Positions 43,302 to 53,121 of a stretch of DNA of 64,000 bases are shown one piece after another. The first letter of the stretch is position 1. Each line of letters begins with the position of its first letter. The DNA is taken from assembly GCA_964650525.1 (NCBI GenBank), contig CAZYUA010000004.1, forward strand, positions 1-64,000, in the 5' to 3' direction. A model generated the notes under the pieces. The model was not told the origin of the DNA. It saw only the letters and a program-made list of their open reading frames with translations, and did no database searches. Source of the stretch: UBA1413 sp964650525. Its GTDB lineage: Bacteria > Bacteroidota > Bacteroidia > Bacteroidales > Prolixibacteraceae. The translations under genes and the position numbers were made by a program.

Positions 43302-46139
43302 TCAGTTCATCCTGACGATTTTCTGTCCATACCGGTAATCCCCGCACAAAACCCTGCAATAATAGACTCCCGGTTTCAGGGAGGGCAGCCCTTCGAATTC
43401 TGCTGGTCCATGCCTGGCTGAGCTTTCAGAACGGGAATACACAAGATTTCCGGTGATATCAAAAAGCTGGAGGGTCAAAGGGTCTATGCCGGCCTCAGGA
43501 ACAGAAACGAAAATTTTTTTTCTGAATGGATTGGGCCAAATCCTGCTTACGGCTATTCCGGGGTTGTCTGAAAGCCCCGTTAACGTGGTGTCGTTTACCA
43601 AAACCAGAATTTCCGATGGGGTGAGGGCATCGGCAAAAATCTTCAGTTCATCGAGGCACCCCGGATAAGGATTGTCGAAATAACCATTTCTGTTCCCCAG
43701 AATCAGGTCTCCGGTTTCGCCGATCCCCCCGGTATTGTCGGTCGTTTCGCCTTTCTTAAGGCCGTTGACATACACCAGCAGCCTGTCGGTTTCTGTGTCG
43801 CGGACACAGGCTAAATGATGCCACTGGTTGTTAAACCACTGATTGGCACCCGAAATATTGACCGTTGTTTTGGTCACATCGTCATCAATGGCAAAGGTCA
43901 GGGTTGTGCCTTTGTACTGGATGCCTGCCCATTTTCCGGTACCGCCGTTGGTATGGTCGTGCATGCCCTTATGCACAAGGTAGCTGTCGGGAATTCCCCC
44001 CGGGGATTTAAACCAGAGGGAGAGAGTGAAGGATTCTTTATCGGGAAATAAACCGGGGAAATGGGTGGTTTTCAGGTGGCTGTTGGTTGGTGATCCTGTG
44101 GTAACGAGGCAATTACCTTTTTTGCCGGCACTCCAGGAAGGAGTAAAATGGAGGGCTGTGGCCGTGATGACCCCCGAAATGTCGGTGGCAACCGTGCCCG
44201 AAGATTCATCAAAGGGGAGATGAAGGACCAGGGTGCGAACTACTTTTTCCCCTGTGGTGAAGCTCCAGACTTCCCCTTCGTGGGTGCCCAGGAGGTTGGT
44301 GGTTTTCACCCTCCAGAAATAGGTGGTATGCTCTTCCAGTTCGGGAATGGCATAATTGTAAAGTGTAGTTTGCAAAACTACCGGTTTCATATCGTTTTCC
44401 TGTTTTCCCAGAAAAACATCAAAATAGAGGGTTCCGGCCATGACCCCCGTCCTGTTTTCCCAGGAGAGAAGAATGTCCCTGTTGTTTTTCAGGGTAGCCC
44501 CCTGGGCCGGGGAGGGGTATTCGCAGGGCAAGGGAGGGATCACATTGGCAGAGGTCATAATCGACCAGGTGTCGGACCACAGCGATTGCAAGGTGTCGTT
44601 GGCCGTCTTCAACCGGAAATAATAACGGGTGTTGTTTTGGAGCCCTGTAATCAGGGCTGTTGTTGCCTGTCCCCCCGTGACCAGGGTATCGGTGAATTCC
44701 AGGTTGGACCCATAGGCAATGATCACCCGGGTCGCCCGTTCTTCAGGATTGTTCCATTTCAGCGTCACTGAGCCGGTGGTAACTGCTGATGCTCCGATCC
44801 CTGTGGGATATTTCAAATAGGCAACAGGCTGGTGAATGGAATTGATATACTTTTCGATGTTTGAATAGCCGTCGGTTCCGATGACGCCATCATCCCGGAC
44901 CTTGCTATCGGTTCCGTGGGTCTCTTCCCAGGCGTCAGGCATACCGTCACCGTCGGTATCGGGAAGTTTGTTGCCTTTGTAGATCATTCCCGGACCACCG
45001 GTGGGCAATTCCCCCTCGGAAGTAATGGTGGCGCCCTTAAGGCCCAGGGAGGTTAATTCCCCGATCAGGAAATTATCTACAGCGTCTCTCACCGGCAGGG
45101 TACTTCCTGCGTTCCTGACAATCCAATCGAAGGCTTCTGCCGCGGTCATCATCCCGGGAATGTCGGGATGCATTTGCGGGATCTTGTCTGGATCGGAGGC
45201 AGGTAGTTCCCTCCAATATTGGGTCGATTCGACCCAAAAGGCCGGCCCGTAGTCGCTCTTTTCACTCAGTATGCCGTTAAGGGTGCCATCCCTGTCCATA
45301 TCGGTATAATTTCCTGCAGCAAAGAGCTGGAAATTCCCGTTGGCACGTGAATAGGCAGATCCAGAGCCGGAAGGTCCCCTGACGAAGTAGTTGTTGATGA
45401 TGGTGGCCCAGGAGGTTCCCTCGCTGTCGCCCAGGATGTAGCATCCGCCGCCGCCCCAGTTGTAGACCACATTGTTGACAAACTGGTTCAGTCCTTTCAC
45501 CTTGGGGTTGCGGGTGTGGTTGTCGATGTACAGGTTGCGGAAGAGGGTTACTCCGCCGGAAGTCTGCACCAGGCCACCGGCTGAGTGGGGGAGCAGCCCC
45601 TGGGCGATGATCGAGTTCTGAATGGTAATGTTGGTGGGTTCGGTTCCCTTGTCGTCCCAGCTGATCGAGAAGGTCTCATCCCGACCCCAGGAAACGGAAA
45701 TATGGTCGAAGATCATGTTCCGGCCGTTGGCGATTCCGGCTGCATCCTTGTCGGAGGTGCCGCTGGTTCCCATTCTGAACCGCATGTAGCGGCAGATGAG
45801 GTTATCAGCACCCGAAAAGCTGACGCCATCGCCATAAACGACGACTCCTTCCCCGGGGGCGGTCTGGCCGGCGATGGTCAGGTTCTTCGAAAATACCAGC
45901 CGGCTGTCAATCCGGATGATGCCGGAAACGTCGAATACCACTACTCTGCCGGGTTGGCTGATGGCATCACGGAAGGAACCCGGGCCGCTGTCGTCGAGGT
46001 TGGTGACGTGATACACGGGACCCCCGCGGCCTCCGGTGGCATACCGCCCGAATCCCACAGCCTCCGGAAAGGCAAGTTGCTGGGAAGGCGCAACTGTTGT
46101 AATAAACAGCAAGGCCATCAAAAAAATCTGTTTGATCAT
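43302..46139 (-). CDS. T9SS-exported pectate-lyase-like enzyme with FN3 and LamG domains
   Basis: A 945-residue secreted protein. After the signal peptide, residues ~22-330 form a parallel beta-helix like family PL1 pectate lyases (AVGFGRYATGGRGGPVYHVT, DDSGPGSFRDAISQPG, NLTIAGQTAPG, MIFDHISVSWGRDE, NVVYNWGGGGCYIL). A calcium-binding DTDGDGMPDAWEETHGTD segment follows near 400. Next come two FN3-like domains (about 450-640) and a concanavalin A/LamG-like domain (about 645-850; TLSLWFKSPGG, WHHLACVRD). The C-terminus is a type A T9SS sorting domain (IWPNPFRKKIFVSVPE, GVYYCRVLCGD, QKIVRMN). It probably cleaves pectin-type polygalacturonate at the cell surface, feeding the SusC/SusD transporters encoded upstream. 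It is near the end of the operon. Confidence 0.9.
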   Translation of the reverse strand: MIKQIFLMALLFITTVAPSQQLAFPEAVGFGRYATGGRGGPVYHVTNLDDSGPGSFRDAISQPGRVVVFDVSGIIRIDSRLVFSKNLTIAGQTAPGEGVVVYGDGVSFSGADNLICRYMRFRMGTSGTSDKDAAGIANGRNMIFDHISVSWGRDETFSISWDDKGTEPTNITIQNSIIAQGLLPHSAGGLVQTSGGVTLFRNLYIDNHTRNPKVKGLNQFVNNVVYNWGGGGCYILGDSEGTSWATIINNYFVRGPSGSGSAYSRANGNFQLFAAGNYTDMDRDGTLNGILSEKSDYGPAFWVESTQYWRELPASDPDKIPQMHPDIPGMMTAAEAFDWIVRNAGSTLPVRDAVDNFLIGELTSLGLKGATITSEGELPTGGPGMIYKGNKLPDTDGDGMPDAWEETHGTDSKVRDDGVIGTDGYSNIEKYINSIHQPVAYLKYPTGIGASAVTTGSVTLKWNNPEERATRVIIAYGSNLEFTDTLVTGGQATTALITGLQNNTRYYFRLKTANDTLQSLWSDTWSIMTSANVIPPLPCEYPSPAQGATLKNNRDILLSWENRTGVMAGTLYFDVFLGKQENDMKPVVLQTTLYNYAIPELEEHTTYFWRVKTTNLLGTHEGEVWSFTTGEKVVRTLVLHLPFDESSGTVATDISGVITATALHFTPSWSAGKKGNCLVTTGSPTNSHLKTTHFPGLFPDKESFTLSLWFKSPGGIPDSYLVHKGMHDHTNGGTGKWAGIQYKGTTLTFAIDDDVTKTTVNISGANQWFNNQWHHLACVRDTETDRLLVYVNGLKKGETTDNTGGIGETGDLILGNRNGYFDNPYPGCLDELKIFADALTPSEILVLVNDTTLTGLSDNPGIAVSRIWPNPFRKKIFVSVPEAGIDPLTLQLFDITGNLVYSRSESSARHGPAEFEGLPSLKPGVYYCRVLCGDYRYGQKIVRMN

Positions 46140-46337
46140 GGTTCTGATGTATTAGCCCCTTTACCCGGAGCAGGGGTTCAATCCGTGATCAGTCCGTCCT
46201 GCTTCAGGCGATACAGGATGACAGGGTAAGCACTCTTGAATGATTTGTTACAAAACTGCTTACCTTACGTTTGAAGCAAGGGGTAAGAATGATATTTCAA
46301 CCAGTACGGACACTCTTTACCTTTACAGGCTCGCTGA

Positions 46338-48278
46338 TTACCTTACGACCATTTTCCTGACCACTTTGCCCTCTGTGGTATTTACCCGGACGATGTAAAG
46401 GCCATGGGGCAGGTTCCCCGGTTCCATGTGCATGGTGGAGGAGGTTACCGGCTGCCGGCAGAGGGTTACCCCTGCGGCATTCAGGATCTCAACCGAGATT
46501 CCCTTTCCGGCGGGTATGGTAAGGCTGAAACTTCCCCGGTTGGGGTTTGGGTAGAGGTTTATTTCATCTTCCAGCTGCTTCAGGGGGGCCGACACGTTGG
46601 TGCCGCTGCCGCCGCCGCTGACCAGGGTTATGGTGCCGTCGGATGCCAGTTTGGAGGTATCCCAGGTCCATCCTTCCCCGGTTTTGGGCAGTTCAATGCT
46701 GGTGAATCCCGTGCTTCTGAAGGAGGGTACCGCTTCGAGGATCTTGTAGGTGTCGCCCGCTTTGAGGTCGTAGGCTGCAGCCAGCAATACCTTCAGGGTT
46801 CCGTTCATCCGGATGGAATCGGTTTTCAGTATGTCGTGGCTGGTGGCCGAGGCCAGTTCCATCTCAAGAGTGCCCGTAGGCCGGAGAATCACCTCAAAGA
46901 ACATTCTGTCTGTAGCCTCCTGTTTGCTGAGAAGATCTCCGACCGTAAGGGTGCCAACGCCGTTTTCACCGGGAGCCAGGGTGCCATAAATCTCCACATT
47001 CCCGGAGATCCTTCCGGTGCCGCCCACCACACCGTTCTTCAGGGCTAGGATGATGGATCCCCAGCTCATGTGGTAACCCGTTCCGGATTCGGACCCTGGA
47101 GGATTGCTGATGAACAGCTTTCCGTCAAGGACTGTTATGCCTGCTGTGACGAAGTTATTCCCGTTGGTCAGAGTATACGTTCCGGTGCCCTCCTTGATGA
47201 ACCCCACCTTGTTGTCGCGGCGCGGCATATTCGAAGCATCGGATGCCTGAGGACGGATACAGGCCGGAAAGACCACATCTGTATTCAGTGAACCTACCCG
47301 CCAGTAAGTAACCGGAGTGGTTGAAGATTTATAATAACCATGCACATTGCAGCTGTCTGCAGCGGTCAGTTCCCCGATTCTGTAACAACGGGTGCCGCTT
47401 TCTGCATAGATGGAGGTTCCCTTACCCAGATGGTATTTCACCTTGGCAAGCATGTTGTTGATGCCGGTTTCCTTCATCTCACCCGTTTCAACATCCAGTT
47501 CGCCGACATAGGTGCTGTCGGTAATGAATCCCAGACCATATAACCCGGGCGTATAGGCAGTGGGAATGCTTTTATGGATATGAAGGGATCCTGTGAATCC
47601 CGACCAGTCGTTTCCGGTTCTGAAATCCGCAAAAATGCGTTCTCCGGTGGTCAGCAGGTTGAGTTTCCCTTCACCGGTAAGTTTTCCTTTCAGGCTTATG
47701 CGGCGGGGCAGGAAAAGGCTCCCTGAATCGGCGGCGGCCACCTCCCAGTTCACCGTGTTAGAATAGGTGGGACTGTCGACAGCCCGGAAATGGGTCCGGA
47801 TGCCACCTCCTTTAAAGGTCACTTTCGTGCCAAAGGGATTGATGGAGTTGGAGGGGTCGTTGGCAGAATACCAGCCCCCTTTGGCAACCACCCCGCCTTC
47901 CATCGTTGAGGCGACGCCCACGATGACTTCACCGTCGTTTTCCTTGTAAATCGCGCCGGTTCCCGTTAGCTTCGAAGTGGCATCCGTTTGTAACACGGTA
48001 TAGGGAAAAGAGGCTGAATTTTTAAAGGTTATGTTTTTTGCCTGAATCTCGCCCACCACCTTGAGGGTATCTTTTCCCTCATTCCGGGTATTATCGAGCA
48101 AAACATCATCGCCCTGTACGAAGGCAGCGGGAAAAGGTAACCCTACCAGAGGAACCCAGTTGGCCGACACATTGTCCCAATTATCGGAAGAGGCGCCCTG
48201 CCATTTTTTGGTGGGTGTCTGGGCTGATACTCCCATGATCAGCGTCACCAGGATCAGCGAAATGGTGAAATTCTTCAT
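46338..48278 (-). CDS. T9SS-exported beta-strand-repeat surface protein
   Basis: A 646-residue protein with signal peptide MKNFTISLILVTLIMGVSAQ. The body has repetitive beta strands like autotransporter passenger (PATR) repeats: GTGTYTLTNGNNFVTAGITVL, GGTGRISGNVEIYGTLAPGE, VGTLTVGDLL. It begins with KKWQGASSDNWDNVSANWVP, a start often seen in such passengers. The last ~75 residues are a T9SS sorting domain (LYPNPNRGSFSLTIPAG, LPHGLYIVRVN, RKMVVR). No catalytic domain is recognised. It lies between SusD (48302) and the pectate-lyase gene, so it could be a glycan-binding or cell-surface scaffold partner of that enzyme (inference). Confidence 0.8.
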   Translation of the reverse strand: MKNFTISLILVTLIMGVSAQTPTKKWQGASSDNWDNVSANWVPLVGLPFPAAFVQGDDVLLDNTRNEGKDTLKVVGEIQAKNITFKNSASFPYTVLQTDATSKLTGTGAIYKENDGEVIVGVASTMEGGVVAKGGWYSANDPSNSINPFGTKVTFKGGGIRTHFRAVDSPTYSNTVNWEVAAADSGSLFLPRRISLKGKLTGEGKLNLLTTGERIFADFRTGNDWSGFTGSLHIHKSIPTAYTPGLYGLGFITDSTYVGELDVETGEMKETGINNMLAKVKYHLGKGTSIYAESGTRCYRIGELTAADSCNVHGYYKSSTTPVTYWRVGSLNTDVVFPACIRPQASDASNMPRRDNKVGFIKEGTGTYTLTNGNNFVTAGITVLDGKLFISNPPGSESGTGYHMSWGSIILALKNGVVGGTGRISGNVEIYGTLAPGENGVGTLTVGDLLSKQEATDRMFFEVILRPTGTLEMELASATSHDILKTDSIRMNGTLKVLLAAAYDLKAGDTYKILEAVPSFRSTGFTSIELPKTGEGWTWDTSKLASDGTITLVSGGGSGTNVSAPLKQLEDEINLYPNPNRGSFSLTIPAGKGISVEILNAAGVTLCRQPVTSSTMHMEPGNLPHGLYIVRVNTTEGKVVRKMVVR

Positions 48279-48301
48279 AATACAGAGAATTAAGTTATTG
48301 A

Positions 48302-49945
48302 TTAATTTTTATCCAACGGATAGTGTATAAACCATGCATTCGGGTTCATCAGTTTCAACCGGATGGTTTCGCGCATGCCTTCGGGATATTTGGCGCTTAC
48401 CCTGTCGGCGACAATGGCAGGGTTATTCCATCTTTTGGCCACCCGGATCATGGCATAGAGGGCGCGAGCTTCTCCTGCTGATTCCAGGCAGGTCTCCTCA
48501 ACAATCAGCGAGTCGAGGTAGAACTTATCGTTGTCGATCACTTCGGAAGGATTTTTGAGGATTCTGTCGCCGGCTTTGTTGAGTCCGACGCGTCCTCTCA
48601 CACCCTGGCAGGCACCCTCGCTGCTGACGCTGGTCCGGTACAGGGTCGACGGATAGCTGGCGAAAGGATCTGCAAAGGTGCCTGTTGAGGTATTGTAATA
48701 CGATTCGATGCCGCCGTCGAGAAAGGCCATTGCTTCCGTGAAACGCCCCAGTTGTCCCAGCGCCTCTGCCAGCCACAAATGAATATCGGAAGCTTTGTAA
48801 AGCGTGATCAGAACATCGTTGCGGAAGACCTTGTCGGCAGTTTCGTGGCCTCCCGTGAATTTGCTGATGACCCACTCCCCGTTGGAGAGTTTGAAAGTCC
48901 TGCCTTCACCCCGGTTCACATCCTTCTGGTTTCCATCGGAGCGGATCTGCCGGTAAAACCGGTCCATTGCTGCCTGGCTGGGCCGCAGCAGGTACCTGTT
49001 GGGTGGCAGATTGGAGTAAAAATCAACCAGATGGTTGGTCTGCTTCAGGTTATAATCATAGGTAAACATGAAAATCGATTCTTTCCGGTAGAAGCTGCTG
49101 AAGGGCCGGATCCACTCACCGGTCCATTCGCTTTTATTCAGCTGGTAGCTGGCCTCAGTTCCTCCCGTCCGGATGACCGACAGGGCCATCTCCACGACCT
49201 TTTCGTAGACGCCGGCATAGAGATAAAGCTCTGCCAGCAGACATTCCGGAGGCGGGTTAATCCTGTTCCATTCCAAATTGCTGGCCGATTCCGACTGTCC
49301 GGGGAACAGAACCTGCGACCAGCGAAGGGTACCCTTGCCGTCGATCTGCATGTCACCAATCTGAATTCCAATTTCAATCAGGCTGATGCACTGCATGATG
49401 ATTTGGTCAAACGGCATCAGGGAAGACCATGAAAGATCCTGGTATTCCCGGAATGGTTCATCAATCCACAAGGCTTCACCGTAAATCTTTGCCAGCATGA
49501 GATACGCCCAGGCTTTGTAACGGATTGCTCCCCCGATCAGGGCTCGGAACGTCGCCTCATTGATGGAGGTGGGGTTTTTCTGGAAAAATGTGGAGGCATG
49601 GCTGATGTAATCGTTGGCATTGAGAATGACCCGGTAGTATCCCGCCGGGTCGGCCAGTTCGTTTGAGTTGATGGGGTTGTACAGGTACAGGTCGACGATT
49701 TCTTTGGTCGCATTGGAGGTAGGCTCGGCAAAATCGCCGCGTAGTGCTTCCAGGAAGGAAGCCTTGTCGGCCACCTGTTGCACGGTCGATGCCACCCCCA
49801 TGTATCCGGAGTAGAGTTCTGTCAGGGTGCCCGGGTAATTCTTTTCCAGGAGCAGGTCGTCGGGATTGACATTAAAAAACCCGCTGCAGCCGGAAAACAG
49901 AATTACACCCGACAGGCTGATGATCCCGCAAATTTTCCTCTTCAT
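48302..49945 (-). CDS. SusD/RagB-type outer-membrane lipoprotein
   Basis: A 547-residue surface lipoprotein with lipobox signal MKRKICGIISLSGVILFSGCSG followed by FFNVNPDDLL, typical of SusD/RagB. The helical body contains TPR-like pairs (YKAWAYLMLAKIYGEALW, CLLAELYLYAGVYEKVVEM) and a late HLWLAEALGQLGRFTEAMAFL region. SusD proteins form the lid of the SusC porin and capture oligosaccharides or peptides. It directly follows its SusC partner (12 nt gap). The late C-terminal region (NPNAWFIHYPLDKN) is consistent with a complete protein. Sequence differs clearly from the other SusD in this operon (56333-57838). Confidence 0.93.
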   Translation of the reverse strand: MKRKICGIISLSGVILFSGCSGFFNVNPDDLLLEKNYPGTLTELYSGYMGVASTVQQVADKASFLEALRGDFAEPTSNATKEIVDLYLYNPINSNELADPAGYYRVILNANDYISHASTFFQKNPTSINEATFRALIGGAIRYKAWAYLMLAKIYGEALWIDEPFREYQDLSWSSLMPFDQIIMQCISLIEIGIQIGDMQIDGKGTLRWSQVLFPGQSESASNLEWNRINPPPECLLAELYLYAGVYEKVVEMALSVIRTGGTEASYQLNKSEWTGEWIRPFSSFYRKESIFMFTYDYNLKQTNHLVDFYSNLPPNRYLLRPSQAAMDRFYRQIRSDGNQKDVNRGEGRTFKLSNGEWVISKFTGGHETADKVFRNDVLITLYKASDIHLWLAEALGQLGRFTEAMAFLDGGIESYYNTSTGTFADPFASYPSTLYRTSVSSEGACQGVRGRVGLNKAGDRILKNPSEVIDNDKFYLDSLIVEETCLESAGEARALYAMIRVAKRWNNPAIVADRVSAKYPEGMRETIRLKLMNPNAWFIHYPLDKN

Positions 49946-49957
49946 AGGTTGTATCTA

Positions 49958-52900
49958 TTAGAATCGCAGTTTGAATCCCAGTTTCACGGTTGCCGGCAAA
50001 GGCACTTTTCCATAATCGATGCCTTGTTTCCAGGGCAGGTAGGAATACGAAAATTCAGGATCGTAACCCAGGTATTCCGTAAAGGTGAGCAGGTTTTCGC
50101 CTGTCAGGTACAGGGTTCCTCCTCCGAATATTCCCAAGTCTCCATTTTTAAGGTCATAGCTCAGGGTGACCTCTTTCAGTTTCAGAAAGGAGGCATCTTC
50201 AATCCACCGGTCAGAAAACCGGCTGTTTCCCATCGGGTCGCCGTAGACGGCACGGGGCATGTCGGTTTGCTGATTTTCACTTTGCCACCTGCGTTTAGCT
50301 GAAGTTAACTGGTTGCCGAAATTGTTCATCGATTCGGATTCCTTCCTGAGGGCATTATAAGCTTCCTGGCCGTAACAATAGGAAAAACGGACCAGGAGCG
50401 ACACTCTTCCATATTGCAGGAACGAATGAAATGAACCGAAGAACAGAGGATCGGGGCTTCCCAGAATGACACGGTCGTTGTCGTCGATCTGGTTATCGGC
50501 GCTGTTGGCATTCGAAAACCGGATATCGCCTGCAAGGAAGGGGTTGCCGGCGTAATCCGTGATGCCGGCAGCGGCAGCCTCCGTGGAGGTGGAGAAGACA
50601 CCGTCGGTTTTGTATCCGTAAAAGCTGTACACAGGTTCTCCCTCTCTGGTGACCATGGCTGCACCATCCTCCAATTCCAGGATCCTTTCAGATTCTCCGC
50701 CCAGGCTGGTCACTTTGTTTTTGTTCAGGGCGATGTTTCCTCCCAGCACAAAACTAAACTGCGGGGTGCTGATAAGGTACCCCTGGATGGCTGCTTCGAC
50801 TCCTGTGTTCCGGATTTCCGCCCTGTTGTCAAGCAGGGTGCCGGTTCCGAAAACCGGTGAAATATCGCGGGCAACAATCACTTCCGAGGCCTGACGCCGG
50901 TAGGCATCCAGGGTAATGTCCAGCCGGTGGTTGAAGCCCGAAAAGTCAAGACCCAGATTAAGGGTGACATTGTTTTCCCATTGCAATCCGGTGTTGGGAA
51001 TATTGGCCCTTACAATACCTGAAAGCTGCCTGAACGGTTGGTTACGGTAGAAGTAGTCGCTGAGGTTGGAATTAAAATAGCTGTTTCCCGTTTTGAATAA
51101 TTCCCCTCTGATTGTCAGCCGGTTGAGTGAGACACTGTTCTGAAGTGCCGGCAGGTTGTGGAGATGGGCTGCCAGGTTCAAACCCGGGAACAGGCCGAAT
51201 GGGGGGCTGCTGTTGCCGAGTGACGAAGCGCCGTCAATGGCCAGTGTTACCCCTGCCGAAAGGAACCGGTTGTGGGTATATTCAGCCCGGCTGAAAAAAT
51301 TCATCCAGTTCCACTGGTCAATGTATCCGTAAAAACTCCTGCCGATGGTATTGACGTAGTCGAGGGTCTTGTAAAAATCGGAACTGGAATTTCTGCCCTG
51401 GCCGGCATCGAACTCTTTCCGGGTAGTCAGGGCCTGCCAGCCCGCCACCACCTGCAGCGTGTGACGGTTCGATATCGTTTTTTGCCAGGCACCATTCAGG
51501 TTGTAATACATATTGAAGGTCTCCCGGATTCCGTCGCGTACGGTATTCTTTGCCAATCCTCCTTCCAGGGGCATGATGGCTCCGTTCGAAACCCCCGGGA
51601 TAAATAGCTCGCTGTGGTTGTAATTGCTGTAGAGCCCCACCAATCCCGTAAGCTTCAGATGTTCGCTGACCTGATAGTTGATACCTCCGTTCATGATCAC
51701 ATCAGAACCTTCGTTGCTGATCTGGGTTGTATTTACCAGGGCCAGGGGATTACTCACCGCATTGCTGACCACTATGTTCCCCTCCTCATCCCGGATAGTG
51801 GCATAGTCAGGCAGGAGGTTGTTGTTTTCGTCCTTTTTCCAGGGGCTTACCAGGGGTGACTTTGCAAGGGCTGCCATCAGGGGATTGGTCTCAGGAATAA
51901 GTCCCTGTTCGTGCAGCTTGTTATTCATGTAAGAAAGCGACATCGAAGCAAAGAGTTCAATCTTCTGGCTGACATTGATATTCGATTTCAACCGCATATT
52001 GTAACGGGTGAGGCCGCTGTTTTCAACGATACCCTCCTGGTTAAGGTACCCGAACGAAAGATCGTACTTGGCAACGGCATCCCCTCCCTTGATTTTGAGG
52101 ATGTTCTCAGTGACGAATGCCGGATTTATGATTTCCTTCTGCCAGTTGGTGTTGTTATTGTAGAGGTAGTTGTAATAGTACCCGGGATCATCTTTCAGGA
52201 AGGGAAAGGATTGCAGGATGTCGCCCATATCTTCAAACCGGGTAAGGGCTATCCCTCCCAGGTAGGATTTGTAATCACTGATTTCCAAAACAGGCAGGGA
52301 AACCGGAAGGTAAGCCATTCCAACCTGTCCGTGGAACGAGATCCGGGTTTCCAGGTTGGTGGCGTCGTCTGTTTCAATGATCAGGACGCCGTTGGAACCC
52401 AGGGACCCATAGAGTCCGGTTTCTGCCCCTTTCAGGAAGGTGATGTTTTTGATGTCAGAGGCGCTCAGTCCGTTAAACAGGTTGGGTGAATAGCCACCGA
52501 TGATCGGAGATTCGCTCATGTCGGGCAGGAAAGGGGCACCGTCGATGATGACCAGGGGAGAACTGTGCCCAATAAAGGTACTGATTCCGCGTGCATTCAT
52601 AAAGGAGCCTTCGCCCGGCATGCCACTGCCCTTCACCACCCGTAACCCGGGCACCAGTGTCTTAAGCATATCGTCAACCAGAACAGATCCTTTGCTGAAA
52701 TTGTTTTCGTTCAGGTTGATGCCCGATGTGGCTTTGCTAAGATTGTTTCCGCTATAAAACGGGTAAAGGATCTCTTCGTTGTAATTACTTTTTCCTAACG
52801 GTACCAGGGTGAAGCGGAGGCTGTTGCGTGAGACCGGTTTTTGGGCGTTGTAGAATCCGGGAGCCCAAACCTCAACCATGCCTTCTGCTGCGGGAAAGAT

Positions 52901-53089
52901 GATCTCAAAATAGCCGGTACTGTCGGTGACGGCCGATTCCTGGGTTCCGGCGATGGTGACCACGGCTCCCGGAACAGGTGCTTGCCGCCAGGGGCTGGTA
53001 ACCTTTCCTGAGATTTTCACGCCGTCCTGCGCCACCAACGGAACTGCAAGGAGGGTGATCCATCCTGCCAATAGGCCCAATTTCTTCAT
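49958..53089 (-). CDS. SusC/RagA-type TonB-dependent outer-membrane transporter
   Basis: A 1043-residue importer. The signal peptide is MKKLGLLAGWITLLAVPLVAQ. A CarboxypepD_reg-like domain (about 25-105; KISGKVTSPWRQAPVPGAVV) precedes the plug (about 145-245; GLRVVKGSGMPGEGSFMNARG, LVIIDGAPFLPD, LYGSLGSNGVLIIET). The remaining ~800 residues form the 22-strand barrel and end in an aromatic residue (KLGFKLRF). It moves glycan fragments bound by SusD across the outer membrane using TonB energy. I chose 53089 as start; an upstream ATG at 53116 adds nine charged residues before the signal peptide. The SusD partner follows 12 nt later. Confidence 0.95.
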   Translation of the reverse strand: MKKLGLLAGWITLLAVPLVAQDGVKISGKVTSPWRQAPVPGAVVTIAGTQESAVTDSTGYFEIIFPAAEGMVEVWAPGFYNAQKPVSRNSLRFTLVPLGKSNYNEEILYPFYSGNNLSKATSGINLNENNFSKGSVLVDDMLKTLVPGLRVVKGSGMPGEGSFMNARGISTFIGHSSPLVIIDGAPFLPDMSESPIIGGYSPNLFNGLSASDIKNITFLKGAETGLYGSLGSNGVLIIETDDATNLETRISFHGQVGMAYLPVSLPVLEISDYKSYLGGIALTRFEDMGDILQSFPFLKDDPGYYYNYLYNNNTNWQKEIINPAFVTENILKIKGGDAVAKYDLSFGYLNQEGIVENSGLTRYNMRLKSNINVSQKIELFASMSLSYMNNKLHEQGLIPETNPLMAALAKSPLVSPWKKDENNNLLPDYATIRDEEGNIVVSNAVSNPLALVNTTQISNEGSDVIMNGGINYQVSEHLKLTGLVGLYSNYNHSELFIPGVSNGAIMPLEGGLAKNTVRDGIRETFNMYYNLNGAWQKTISNRHTLQVVAGWQALTTRKEFDAGQGRNSSSDFYKTLDYVNTIGRSFYGYIDQWNWMNFFSRAEYTHNRFLSAGVTLAIDGASSLGNSSPPFGLFPGLNLAAHLHNLPALQNSVSLNRLTIRGELFKTGNSYFNSNLSDYFYRNQPFRQLSGIVRANIPNTGLQWENNVTLNLGLDFSGFNHRLDITLDAYRRQASEVIVARDISPVFGTGTLLDNRAEIRNTGVEAAIQGYLISTPQFSFVLGGNIALNKNKVTSLGGESERILELEDGAAMVTREGEPVYSFYGYKTDGVFSTSTEAAAAGITDYAGNPFLAGDIRFSNANSADNQIDDNDRVILGSPDPLFFGSFHSFLQYGRVSLLVRFSYCYGQEAYNALRKESESMNNFGNQLTSAKRRWQSENQQTDMPRAVYGDPMGNSRFSDRWIEDASFLKLKEVTLSYDLKNGDLGIFGGGTLYLTGENLLTFTEYLGYDPEFSYSYLPWKQGIDYGKVPLPATVKLGFKLRF

Positions 53090-53121
53090 ACAAGTTCTCC
53101 TTTTAGTTTTACACAACCGGT

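Noticed and set aside
46165..46200. GGGTTCAATCC resembling a tRNA T-loop
   Set aside because: The flanking bases do not pair as a T-stem, and no acceptor stem or anticodon arm could be found around it.
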